Part shown: positions 6,797 through 14,775 of the stretch, in pieces
Layout: each line of letters opens with the position of its first letter
Position numbering within the stretch: position 1 is the stretch's first letter
Origin: Bacillota bacterium
GTDB lineage: Bacteria; Bacillota; Clostridia; Christensenellales; Aristaeellaceae
Assembly (NCBI GenBank): GCA_023459275.1
Contig: JAEWVC010000054.1
Coordinates: 1-19,207, forward strand
Direction: 5' to 3'
Length of the DNA: 19,207 nt
Position numbers and translations under genes: made by a program
The notes under the pieces: generated by a model
What the model was told of the DNA's origin: nothing
Databases searched by the model: none
Seen by the model: the letters and a program-made list of their open reading frames with translations, nothing else

Positions 6797-8515
6797 TTAC
6801 AACGCCATCAACTCTTCGTACAGCTCCCGATCCAGCAATGGCTCCTGGTCCTGATTGGGTTTGCCAAACTCCAGTTTTGGGAAAACATAAGTCTCTTGTG
6901 GCAGCAGGACCTCGATCAACTCTCCAACACCGTCATCAAGGTTCAATCCTTCTATTTCATCAAGCGACGTTACTTTGCGCGCAGACAGCCCATATGCTCT
7001 TGCAATGGCACAAAAATCCGGAACGGTATAACCGCTTTGGCAAGTAGTTTGAACGTATATGGAATGAAAATACATTTCTTGAAAATGCCGTATCATTCCC
7101 AACGAAAAATTGTTCATTACGATGATTTTAATCGGCAGTTTTTCACGTACGACTGTTTGCAGTTCCTGAATATTCATTTGCAGCCCGCCATCGCCACTAA
7201 AGCAAAGAACCGCCTTGTGGCTGCCATAATATGCGCCAATGGCAGACGGCAAGGAGCATCCCATAGCGGAATGTCCGCCTGGGATCAAAAACTGCTGCCG
7301 GCTTTTCGCTTGAAACGCTTGGGCAATCCATACCTGATTCTGGCCGACATCCCCTGTAACAATGCATGATTCCGGAGCGATCAGACTAATTTCCTTCATA
7401 GCTGAAAGTGGATAAGATAGAGGTTCTTGATTGAGTTTTTCTCGTATCTTTCTGCATACTTCCAGCCAATCCTCATATTTCCCTTTGGGAAAAGCAACAT
7501 TCCGAATCTGTTCAATGGCTTGCGAAAGAGTTATATGGCAACCAATATCATTTTTATGCAAACCATATGACAGTTCTTTTTCATCAATATCTATGCGAAA
7601 GATGGTAGCATCAGGAGCAAATTGCTCCCGCTTTGCTCCAACTTGCCGGACATCAAGGCGAGAACCCAAAGTGATCAGCAAATCGCTCTTTGCTACCACA
7701 AAATTCGCGCAACGATCCCCATAGGCTCCAATAAATCCATAATTATATTGTCCAATGGGAAGGTCAGGGGGCGCAATGTTAAAAGCAAGCATGCTGGTTA
7801 CAATCGGCAGGCGCAATTCCTTCAGCAGATTTCGGATTTCGTGCATTTTCCCGGCAGAAAACACCCCATGCCCAATCAGCAAGCAGGGCCTTTGGGATTT
7901 TTCAAATGCCATCCGCAAAAGATTGGCAAAATCGGCAGAAGCACAGGGCTCATTATCATCCTTGCTGTTTGGCAATTGCCCGTCATCCACTTCAGCTCTC
8001 TGTATATTCATCGGAATATCTAAAAGCACGGGACCTTTCCGCCCCTGCATCGCGTGGTAATAAGCCTCATCCAGATACGATTTTAACTTGTCTGCACTAT
8101 CTACATATGCTGCAAACTTTGTCACAGATTGAACCATGGCAACAATATCGGTTTCTTGAAAGCCGCGTTGCCGGAGCCCATATTTCTCGTTGGATTCAAA
8201 TGTATTCACCTGCCCTGTGATAAATAAAACGGGGATGGAATCAAAATAGGCATGACATATACCCGTAATCATATTCGTGGCACCCGGCCCGCTAGTAGCG
8301 TAAGCGACGCCTATTTTCCCTGAGGTTTGAGCATAACCGCAAGCTGCGAATGCCGCCCCTTGTTCATGATAGGTTACGTGCGCAGCTATATGATCCTTCA
8401 TTTTCCCCAATGAATCCATGATATGGGTAACCATTCCGCCCGGGTAGCCAAATACATCGGTGACACCGCGATCAATCAAATATTGGACAATATAATCAGA
8501 AGCTTTGATTTTCAT
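6797..8515 (-). CDS. Acetolactate-synthase-like ThDP enzyme, YerE-like candidate
   Basis: A 572-residue thiamine-diphosphate enzyme with the full acetohydroxyacid-synthase architecture: N-terminal PYR domain with catalytic Glu51 (YHEQGAAFAACGYA) and TSGPGATN (74-81), central FAD-binding-type domain, and C-terminal PP domain with GDGG (441-444) and the closing NN (468-469). The gene follows rfbH by 50 bases on the same strand, with an AAAGGTG site before the ATG. In Yersinia pseudotuberculosis the related flavoenzyme YerE decarboxylates pyruvate and adds the acetyl unit to C4 of a CDP-4-keto-3,6-dideoxyhexose; the same neighbours are present here, so I infer that role. Phe478 sits where acetolactate synthases have a substrate-contact Trp (RQWQ region). 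No regulatory subunit or other branched-chain amino acid gene is nearby, which argues against a housekeeping enzyme. Confidence 0.82.
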   Translation of the reverse strand: MKIKASDYIVQYLIDRGVTDVFGYPGGMVTHIMDSLGKMKDHIAAHVTYHEQGAAFAACGYAQTSGKIGVAYATSGPGATNMITGICHAYFDSIPVLFITGQVNTFESNEKYGLRQRGFQETDIVAMVQSVTKFAAYVDSADKLKSYLDEAYYHAMQGRKGPVLLDIPMNIQRAEVDDGQLPNSKDDNEPCASADFANLLRMAFEKSQRPCLLIGHGVFSAGKMHEIRNLLKELRLPIVTSMLAFNIAPPDLPIGQYNYGFIGAYGDRCANFVVAKSDLLITLGSRLDVRQVGAKREQFAPDATIFRIDIDEKELSYGLHKNDIGCHITLSQAIEQIRNVAFPKGKYEDWLEVCRKIREKLNQEPLSYPLSAMKEISLIAPESCIVTGDVGQNQVWIAQAFQAKSRQQFLIPGGHSAMGCSLPSAIGAYYGSHKAVLCFSGDGGLQMNIQELQTVVREKLPIKIIVMNNFSLGMIRHFQEMYFHSIYVQTTCQSGYTVPDFCAIARAYGLSARKVTSLDEIEGLNLDDGVGELIEVLLPQETYVFPKLEFGKPNQDQEPLLDRELYEELMAL

Positions 8516-8565
8516 TTATATGCACCTTTCTGGCTGACAGAAAACACATGCATCGCCCTTTTCAT

Positions 8566-9906
8566 CTACACTTGTATTGCATCAAGGATGGTTTGTGCCA
8601 TATAATCTATCATTTCATCCGTCATGCCGGGATACACCCCCACCCAGAAGGTGCTGTTCATGATCCGGTCCGTCTGCGCAAGGCTGCCTGCCACACGGTA
8701 GCCTTCTCCTGTTCTGCGCATTTGGTCAAAACAGGGATGTTTTGTCAGATTTCCGGCAAAAAGCATCCGGGTTTGGACGCCCTGGCTTTCCACAAGCCGG
8801 ACCACCGCGCCGCGGTCCACGCCTTCCCGGCAGGTCAGCAGAAAACCGAACCAACTGGGACGGGAATCCTGGCAGGGCTCCGGCAGGATCAAGCGGTCCT
8901 GTGCCCCTTCCAAGGCCTGGTGCAGCCGTTCAAAATTGTGCCGCCGGCGCTCTACGAAGGAGGGGAATTTTTTCAGCTGGGCGCAGCCGATGGCCGCCTG
9001 CATGTCCGTGGCCTTGAGGTTATATCCAAAATGGGAGTAGACATACTTATGGTCATACCCCGGCGGCAGTTCGCCGTACTGCTTGTCAAAACGGTGGCCG
9101 CACAGGTTATCCCTGCCGGAAGGGCACATGCAGTCCCGCCCCCAGTCCCGAAAGGAGCGGATGATTTTATTCAAAAGCGGGTTGTTGGTGTATACCGCGC
9201 CGCCCTCGCCCATGGTCATGTGGTGGGGGGGATAGAAGCTGGAGGTGCCGATATCCCCAATGGTTCCCGTAAAGCGCTCCTGTCCGTCCAGGGTATACCG
9301 GGAACCCAGCGCATCGCAGTTGTCCTCCACCAGCCAAAGCCCGTGCTTATCGCAAAAGGCCCTGACCGCCTGCAGGTTAAAAGGATTGCCCAGGGTGTGG
9401 GCCAGCATAACGGCCTTTGTCTTTTCCGAGCGGGCTTCTTCCAAGCGGCTCACATCCACGTTGTATTGGGGGATGGTTACATCCACAAATACGGGCACCG
9501 CGTCATACTGTATGATAGGCGCCACAGTGGTGGGAAAGCCCGCGGCCACGGTGATCACTTCATCCCCCCGGCGGATGGCCCGGCCGCCCAGCAGGGGAGA
9601 GGTCAGCGCCATGAAAGCCAGAAGATTGGCGGAGGAACCGGAGTTTACCAAGGAACAGTATTGGATTCCCAAATACCTGGCAAACGCCTCCTCAAAGGCT
9701 TCGGTATACCGGCCGGAGGTGAGCCAAAACTCCAAGGAACTGTCCACCAAATTCACCATTTCCTCCTGGTCATAGACCCGGGAAGCATAGGGGATGCGCT
9801 GGCCGGGGGCAAAAGGTTTTTGCTGGTTGTGGTACTGCCGGCAATAGGCCGCAACCATTTCCAGGATTTCTTTCCGGGCGTCCTGCTCTGTCTTTTTCTC
9901 AAACAT
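8566..9906 (-). CDS. rfbH: CDP-4-dehydro-6-deoxyglucose 3-dehydrase (RfbH/E1)
   Basis: PMP- and [2Fe-2S]-dependent dehydrase that removes the C3 hydroxyl, committing the pathway to 3,6-dideoxyhexoses. 446 residues. It has the DegT/aspartate-aminotransferase fold, but the usual PLP lysine is replaced by His228 (SFYPPHHMTMGEGG), the family hallmark. The iron-sulphur ligands are all present: Cys197 (EDNCDALG) and Cys259, Cys261, Cys269 (C-x-C-x7-C after DWGRD). I chose ATG 9906, which overlaps the rfbG stop and has AGAGGA 8 bases upstream; an ATG 8 codons earlier lacks this. A reductase partner (E3, RfbI/AscD) is needed for turnover and is not in the window. The coding sequence is GC-rich. Confidence 0.95.
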   Translation of the reverse strand: MFEKKTEQDARKEILEMVAAYCRQYHNQQKPFAPGQRIPYASRVYDQEEMVNLVDSSLEFWLTSGRYTEAFEEAFARYLGIQYCSLVNSGSSANLLAFMALTSPLLGGRAIRRGDEVITVAAGFPTTVAPIIQYDAVPVFVDVTIPQYNVDVSRLEEARSEKTKAVMLAHTLGNPFNLQAVRAFCDKHGLWLVEDNCDALGSRYTLDGQERFTGTIGDIGTSSFYPPHHMTMGEGGAVYTNNPLLNKIIRSFRDWGRDCMCPSGRDNLCGHRFDKQYGELPPGYDHKYVYSHFGYNLKATDMQAAIGCAQLKKFPSFVERRRHNFERLHQALEGAQDRLILPEPCQDSRPSWFGFLLTCREGVDRGAVVRLVESQGVQTRMLFAGNLTKHPCFDQMRRTGEGYRVAGSLAQTDRIMNSTFWVGVYPGMTDEMIDYMAQTILDAIQV

Positions 9907-10981
9907 TCCGCTTATCCTCTTTCCACGCATGCTGCGCAGTCTGGAGAAACTCCTCCGCCTGCCGTGTCATCAGGGATTCCAGATCCTGTCGGTCCCGGTA
10001 CGCCTTGGTCCAGGCCACCGTCCGGGCCACCGCCTCCTCCGCATGCCACACAGGCCGCCAGCCGAAGGTGCTTTTCAGCTTTGAGCAATCCAGCTTGAGG
10101 AAGGTTGCCTCATGAGGGCCCTCCGTCCGCTGATTGATCCAGGCCATGTTCTCTCCCCAAGCATCGCAAAACAGTGTGGACATCTTCCCCGTGGTCACAC
10201 AATCGCAGTCGTCAGGGCCCACGTTATAAAAGCCTGCCAAGGCACCGTCCTGCGATTGCCGCATAGCAATGAGCAAGTAGGCGAAAAGCGGCTCCAGCAC
10301 GTGCTGATAGGGCCGGATGGAGTCGGGGTTGCGCACGGTAAAGGGATTGCCCGCAAGGGCAGCCCGCACCGCATCCGGAATGATGCGATCCTTGGCAAAA
10401 TCCCCCCCGCCGATAACATTTCCGGCCCGTGCGGTAGAAACCGCCACCCGTCCATCGGCAAAAAAGGCTTTTTTGTAGCTATGGGTCACCAGCTCGGAGC
10501 AGGACTTGCTGTTGGAATAGGGGTCAAATCCATCCAGGGGATCCGTTTCCCGGTATCCCCAGACCCATTCCCGGTTCTCATACACTTTATCCGTCGTTAC
10601 GTTGAGCAAGGAACGAACGGTCTGCACATGCCGGACAGATTCCAAGAGATGGACAGTGCCCATGACGTTGGTTTCATAGGTGGCGACAGGGTCCCGGTAA
10701 GATTCCCGGACAATGGGCTGGGCCGCCAGATGCAGAACAATTTCTGGGCGGGCCTCTTCCATGGCGCGCAAGAGCGCCTCCTTATCCCGGATATCCCCGA
10801 TGATGGAGTGCATTGCGCTTTGCAGAGGCAAAAGGGAAAATAAATTGGGCGTTGTGGGGGGCTCCAGGGAGTATCCCGTTACCTCGGCGCCTGCGCGGAT
10901 CAGCAAAAAGGAGAGCCAAGCCCCCTTAAACCCCGTGTGGCCGGTGAGAAAAACACGCTTCCCCTGAAAAAACGAGAGCAT
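9899..10981 (-). CDS. rfbG: CDP-glucose 4,6-dehydratase (RfbG)
   Basis: NAD-dependent SDR-fold enzyme making CDP-4-keto-6-deoxyglucose, the substrate of RfbH. 360 residues, the family's standard length. GHTGFKG (14-20) is the cofactor loop characteristic of the CDP-glucose dehydratases; TTDKVYEN (129-136) and Tyr155/Lys159 (YSNSK) form the active site. I chose the ATG at 10981, preceded by GGAGG and overlapping the rfbF stop (TAATG); the frame stays open 28 codons further upstream within rfbF, but that extension has no family similarity. The stop overlaps the preferred rfbH start, so F, G and H form a tight translationally coupled block. Confidence 0.96.
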   Translation of the reverse strand: MLSFFQGKRVFLTGHTGFKGAWLSFLLIRAGAEVTGYSLEPPTTPNLFSLLPLQSAMHSIIGDIRDKEALLRAMEEARPEIVLHLAAQPIVRESYRDPVATYETNVMGTVHLLESVRHVQTVRSLLNVTTDKVYENREWVWGYRETDPLDGFDPYSNSKSCSELVTHSYKKAFFADGRVAVSTARAGNVIGGGDFAKDRIIPDAVRAALAGNPFTVRNPDSIRPYQHVLEPLFAYLLIAMRQSQDGALAGFYNVGPDDCDCVTTGKMSTLFCDAWGENMAWINQRTEGPHEATFLKLDCSKLKSTFGWRPVWHAEEAVARTVAWTKAYRDRQDLESLMTRQAEEFLQTAQHAWKEDKRNV

Positions 10982-11757
10982 TACCAAACCCTCCATGGCG
11001 CGGTGCCGGAAGCCCACAGATCCTCCAGCTGCTGCTTGTCCCGCTGGGTATCCATGCACTGCCAAAATCCGCGGTGATGATAGGCCATCAGCTGGCCGTC
11101 CGCCGCCAGATTTTCCAGCGGGGCCCGCTCCAGGACAGTGGCATCCCCCTCAATATAGTCGAACACGCCAGGTTCCATCACCATAAATCCGCCATTGATG
11201 ACGCTTCCGTCCGCGTCGCTTTTTTCCCTGAAAGCGCGAATCCGCCCTTCCCGGTCAATGTCCAGCACCCCAAAGCGCTGGCCTACGTTAACTGTGGTGA
11301 TGGTAGCCAGCTTCCCATGGCTTTTGTGGAAGGCAACCAGCTTGCCAATATCCACATCGGCCACGCCGTCGCCATATGTCAGCAGGAAAGGCTTCTGCCC
11401 CACGTGCCCTTGAATCCGCTTAACCCGCCCGCCGGTCATGGTGTTCAGGCCCGTGTCCACCAGCGTCACGCGCCAAGGCTCCGCAAAGTTGCTATGCACT
11501 TCCATGATATTGCTCCCCGATGAAAAATCGAAGGTAACATCGCAATTGTGCAGGTAATAGTCCGCAAAATACTCTTTTATGACGTGCTGCTTGTAGCCGC
11601 AGCAAATGATGAACTCATGAAACCCGTGGTGGAGATAGCTCTTCATGATATGCCACAGGATGGGCTTCCCGCCAATTTCAATCATGGGTTTCGGCCGAAG
11701 ATGGCTCTCCTCCGAAATGCGGGTCCCCAGTCCGCCGGCAAGAATGACCACTTTCAT
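10981..11757 (-). CDS. rfbF: Glucose-1-phosphate cytidylyltransferase (RfbF)
   Basis: Makes CDP-glucose from CTP and glucose-1-phosphate, the entry to all CDP-6-deoxy and 3,6-dideoxy sugars. 258 residues, as in other RfbF/AscA proteins. The nucleotidyltransferase signature GGLGTR is at 8-13, followed by the RPKPM lysine (about 23), the metal-binding YGDG (128-131) and the VINGGFMV and ENLAADGQL segments typical of the cytidylyl branch. A strong AGGAGG site stands before the ATG. The gene begins a GC-rich block and is preceded by a short AT-rich gap with a possible promoter. Confidence 0.96.
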   Translation of the reverse strand: MKVVILAGGLGTRISEESHLRPKPMIEIGGKPILWHIMKSYLHHGFHEFIICCGYKQHVIKEYFADYYLHNCDVTFDFSSGSNIMEVHSNFAEPWRVTLVDTGLNTMTGGRVKRIQGHVGQKPFLLTYGDGVADVDIGKLVAFHKSHGKLATITTVNVGQRFGVLDIDREGRIRAFREKSDADGSVINGGFMVMEPGVFDYIEGDATVLERAPLENLAADGQLMAYHHRGFWQCMDTQRDKQQLEDLWASGTAPWRVW

Positions 11758-11779
11758 TCTTATTTTCCTCCTGTTTCTT

Positions 11780-11796
11780 ATTGTACATTATACAAT
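11780..11796 (-). promoter_or_regulatory. Possible rfbF -10 element inside a 6-bp palindrome
   Basis: On the minus strand a perfect TATAAT (11787-11792) lies about 30 bases upstream of the rfbF start. No good -35 hexamer is seen at the proper distance, so a promoter here would be weak or activator-dependent. The -10 is embedded in an inverted repeat, ATTGTA-CATTA-TACAAT (11780-11796), which could serve as an operator. It lies in the 97-base gap separating rfbF from the upstream GT-C gene. Confidence 0.35.
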
Positions 11797-11854
11797 TGAT
11801 CTAGCATACTATCTTCTTTACTTTATGGCAAGGCGCTTCTGTCATTCAATCGTG

Positions 11855-13876
11855 CTATTTCGTCAGTACTCGCAAACATAGGTTATAGGACTCTTTATTA
11901 CCATTAATCATGGCGTATTGCTGATCTGAGGCAGTACCGTCAGCTGTTCTATAGAAAGTTATAAAACGGTCAGAAAGAGTGTTTTGCACTGAAAACTTCA
12001 ATTCATATTGCTTTTCAGGCTGTACCGAACATGGCACTTCTACAAGGGCGTACAAATTATCTTGAATCGACTGCCTGTCGAAAACCGCCTGTTGTAAGAG
12101 GTCTCCAGTTTGCACATCCAACACTTGAAGGGTAAGTATTGTTGCATTCACCTGTTGAAAAGTGGCTGTATAGATTGAAACGGCAGTGATATCCATATCT
12201 TTGGCAGTAAATACCTGAGAGACAACCATTTCATCGTATATGGGACCAATGTAGGTGGCAACCTCCCCCATAGCAATAGATAAGGGATGGATGCCAAGAA
12301 GTTCTCTTGCCTCTGACAAATAGTCATTGCGAATATACAGTCCGTCCAGGTTATCCCCTCCAATAGCGGAATAGTTTTCCGTAATATAACGGATGAAGTC
12401 GGGCGCATAATCCCGAAGTGCGTATCCCCAAACGCTCCAGTCGAGAGAAAAGTAGATTACGCGGGGACGCTTTTCCTGCAGCATAGCCATTTCCTGATCC
12501 TTGTATACTTCATACATCCATGGAACAGAAGAGGGCGCTGATAAAACAGGACGCCTGTTTGCACTGATATAGATATCTGTTTGAAGCGTTGTAACATATA
12601 TTGGTTCATCTTCAGGTACCAATTTCTGAATGGCGGATGGAAGAGAACCCTGGACTACGGTTGATGCAATCAAACCTGGTGCGGAAAGAATAGAAGAGAA
12701 ATTGGTTAAATATGGTATTGCCATTACGCATGCGGCGGCTGCACAACACAAAGCCCGCCAACATCCCTGCTGCTTTTTTAGCTTATCGACAGCATCGTTG
12801 GTCAAATAGGCAAACATCCACATTGTAGTTCCTAAGTAGGGGAGCGCATGAAACTCAGTAAATCCCCGCATCCCATTTGACAAGATAAATAGTGCCATTA
12901 TTCCGGCGTACATCCAATGGTCTTTTATAAGCACCAGTAAAAAGGCAATATTGGCAGCTACGCGTAAAAGAATTTGCAAAGAAGCCTGGGGATTTTCCGT
13001 AAAGGTATTAATAGCATGCCCCAGTACGGAGAAGTAGTCGTTTACACGCTCCACCGCCACTTTAATGGCGCTAGTTCCATAGCCGCCCGTGTATTTTGAG
13101 TATACCTCTCTATTAAGCTTATAAGCTCCAATATAAAAGTTTTTCAGATTGCCTGACACTGCATACCAGAAAGTCAAAAGAGCAAAGGGGATGAGGACGG
13201 CAATTATCAGTCGGCCAAAATAACGAAAGAAATTTTCTCTGGCTTCCTGTTTTTCAATCGGGTTATAGTCGATGCGAAAAGCATAAATCGCGAAAACGCC
13301 CAGAGCAATTACTAATACCGCATAAATAGATACAAAGGTGGTTCCAAATGAAAAGCAGATCGCTATGGAAATCCAGATGCAACTAGACGAAGGAATTTTC
13401 CTGCGTTTTATGTTAAGAAGAAACTCCATTAGCAAAATGACCATTCCCTGGGCCTGTAGCTGATCGGAAATAATAGTAGTTCCAAGAGAAGTTGCTGCCA
13501 TTTGAAAAACATAAAAGATGGGAAACGAAAGCATGGTTATTTTCCCAAAATGGGGACTATACCGAAAGTACATGACTGTCCACAGCAATGCCAGAAAGAC
13601 ATCATAGGCCAATCGGTATGTATAAATACTGGAAGCTCCCAAAAGACGGAAAATCGCGCACAGGTAATACATTCCGGGCATGTGCTGTGAAATGTGTGTT
13701 GAATACACATCATATCCGGAAGCAACAAGCATACCGCCGACAAAGTTGTCGCTTTCATCGGTAAATATCTGCGCATTTATATTAACCAAAAGAAAAATAA
13801 GAAATAGAAGAAAAAGCAGCAAGAACTGAAGAATCACTTTTACCCGAAGGCGAACGCTTTCTTTTTCCCAACTCAT
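11855..13876 (-). CDS. GT-C-like multi-span membrane glycosyltransferase
   Basis: A 673-residue integral membrane protein with many hydrophobic spans over residues 1 to about 410 and a soluble C-terminal part of about 250 residues, expected outside the cell. After the first span comes TDESDNF (39-45), an acidic first extracytoplasmic loop as in GT-C enzymes (ArnT, protein mannosyltransferases), then QHMPGMYY (64-71), resembling their HxPGYY segment. Such enzymes use polyprenyl-phosphate sugars as donors, which fits the GtrA and GtrB genes in the same run. I chose ATG 13876, which overlaps the upstream stop (ATGA) and has a GGAGGAAGAAAGG site; an ATG 9 codons earlier lacks one. AT-rich relative to rfbF/G/H. 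The fold class is likely; donor and acceptor are unknown. Confidence 0.72.
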   Translation of the reverse strand: MSWEKESVRLRVKVILQFLLLFLLFLIFLLVNINAQIFTDESDNFVGGMLVASGYDVYSTHISQHMPGMYYLCAIFRLLGASSIYTYRLAYDVFLALLWTVMYFRYSPHFGKITMLSFPIFYVFQMAATSLGTTIISDQLQAQGMVILLMEFLLNIKRRKIPSSSCIWISIAICFSFGTTFVSIYAVLVIALGVFAIYAFRIDYNPIEKQEARENFFRYFGRLIIAVLIPFALLTFWYAVSGNLKNFYIGAYKLNREVYSKYTGGYGTSAIKVAVERVNDYFSVLGHAINTFTENPQASLQILLRVAANIAFLLVLIKDHWMYAGIMALFILSNGMRGFTEFHALPYLGTTMWMFAYLTNDAVDKLKKQQGCWRALCCAAAACVMAIPYLTNFSSILSAPGLIASTVVQGSLPSAIQKLVPEDEPIYVTTLQTDIYISANRRPVLSAPSSVPWMYEVYKDQEMAMLQEKRPRVIYFSLDWSVWGYALRDYAPDFIRYITENYSAIGGDNLDGLYIRNDYLSEARELLGIHPLSIAMGEVATYIGPIYDEMVVSQVFTAKDMDITAVSIYTATFQQVNATILTLQVLDVQTGDLLQQAVFDRQSIQDNLYALVEVPCSVQPEKQYELKFSVQNTLSDRFITFYRTADGTASDQQYAMINGNKESYNLCLRVLTK

Positions 13877-14439
13877 ACCCTTTCTTCCTCCACAAAGCGC
13901 CATCCAATCGAATAAAATGGCTTGTTTTTCAGAAATGTCAGGAAAGTTTTTGAGGTCCAGGAAAAAGCCGAGAAAAAGAAATCGAAAAGGGCTTCAAAGA
14001 CTATGAGTGTCGTTAAGAAAACATACTCGCTCACCTTGGCTTTACCATTTTCCATTCCCATGGCACACCCGATATGATATATCAGCATCCCTGAGGAAAG
14101 GAAGAACAGCGTGGGCAGTAGCTTATACCACATGATAACGCCCGTGCTTACGTTTTGGGTGGGCTCTGTAACCAGGCCCAAAAGGCGAATTGGTAAATTC
14201 CATATTGCAAAAAGAATATAGGTACTGGGATAATAATTATTGCTGCCCATGTATGTTGCGTTATAGTCGTAAAAATCAATGATATGCCCATTCAAATAGG
14301 CAAAGGAGGAACCTGCCGTATGGAGAATATCTCCTTGCTGAAAGGAAAAATAGCACAGAACAGCAAGCAGCAAAAAACATAGTATGTCATAGATTGTAAG
14401 CCGTCCGGCTCTTTTGGGTACACGTTCCACCATCTGCAT
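13873..14439 (-). CDS. Short GT-C-like membrane protein, probably truncated
   Basis: 188 residues with about three to four membrane spans. After the first span there is an acidic loop (Asp37), then DFYDYN (55-60) and YYPSTYILFAIWNLP (69-83), which look like the start of a much longer GT-C or DUF2029-style glycosyltransferase. The protein ends soon after the fourth span, so most of the expected chain is missing, consistent with a C-terminal truncation. I chose ATG 14439 because GGAGG lies 8 bases upstream; an ATG 27 codons earlier (14520) has only a weak site. The stop overlaps the next gene. It may be a non-functional remnant, or an accessory subunit to the full GT-C protein beside it. Confidence 0.55.
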   Translation of the reverse strand: MQMVERVPKRAGRLTIYDILCFLLLAVLCYFSFQQGDILHTAGSSFAYLNGHIIDFYDYNATYMGSNNYYPSTYILFAIWNLPIRLLGLVTEPTQNVSTGVIMWYKLLPTLFFLSSGMLIYHIGCAMGMENGKAKVSEYVFLTTLIVFEALFDFFFSAFSWTSKTFLTFLKNKPFYSIGWRFVEEERV

Positions 14440-14775
14440 ATCTCTCTCCTCCAATAACCCACTATCCAACTGCCATCCGGCTGAAAGCTCACTTTCCAGG
14501 AAAAGGGATCCCTTTTTCATTACGGCGCTGCCTAATCCGCTTTCTCAATCTAAAAACTTCATTGAGCGCCAACAGATACTTACAATAATAACATAATACT
14601 CCTGTATTGCCAAGGTAACCATCAGCGGTTTTGAATAAGGAGATAAATCCTTTGCAATGACAGACTGTTTTTAAGGGAAACAACTTCCATCATCCGCAGT
14701 TGATCTCAAGGGCGATTGTGGCCGCGTTGGTCTTGCTTTTGGGCTCTTTTCAGGACAAGCAGGGCACCGGCGCAG
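14440..14775 (-). other. Intergenic region with internal operon promoter
   Basis: This gap of up to 336 bases between the GT4-like gene and the short GT-C gene holds the promoter at 14585-14613. No clear hairpin followed by T residues was found after the GT4 stop. The part nearest the gene (14440-14520) is in frame with the short GT-C gene and could code for 27 extra residues if the upstream ATG is used. Confidence 0.45.
14585..14613 (-). promoter_or_regulatory. Sigma-A type promoter for the GT-C/rfbFGH part of the run
   Basis: On the minus strand, TTGGCA (14608-14613) and TATTAT (14585-14590) are separated by exactly 17 bases. Transcription would begin near 14578, about 140 bases upstream of the preferred start of the short GT-C gene. 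It offers the downstream genes expression independent of the WsaF fusion and GT4 genes. Confidence 0.55.

Noticed and set aside
6797..8515. Housekeeping acetolactate synthase for branched-chain amino acids
   Set aside because: Sequence alone permits it, but there is no small subunit or ilv/leu neighbour and the gene is embedded behind rfbF/G/H. The sugar-modifying role fits better.
8566..9906. Ordinary DegT sugar aminotransferase or ColD-type dehydrase
   Set aside because: The PLP lysine is replaced by His, which excludes an aminotransferase. The four conserved Fe-S cysteines point to RfbH rather than ColD, which lacks the cluster.
8548..10098. Long plus-strand open frame (about 516 codons) opposite rfbH
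   Set aside because: It is antisense to a firmly identified gene with intact catalytic motifs, has a low-complexity His/Pro/Gly/Ala-rich translation, and reflects the high GC of the opposite strand's codons.
11855..14439. The two GT-C-like genes as one gene split by a frameshift
   Set aside because: Each has its own first membrane span followed by an acidic external loop, and the second has its own Shine-Dalgarno and overlapping start, so they are separate genes.
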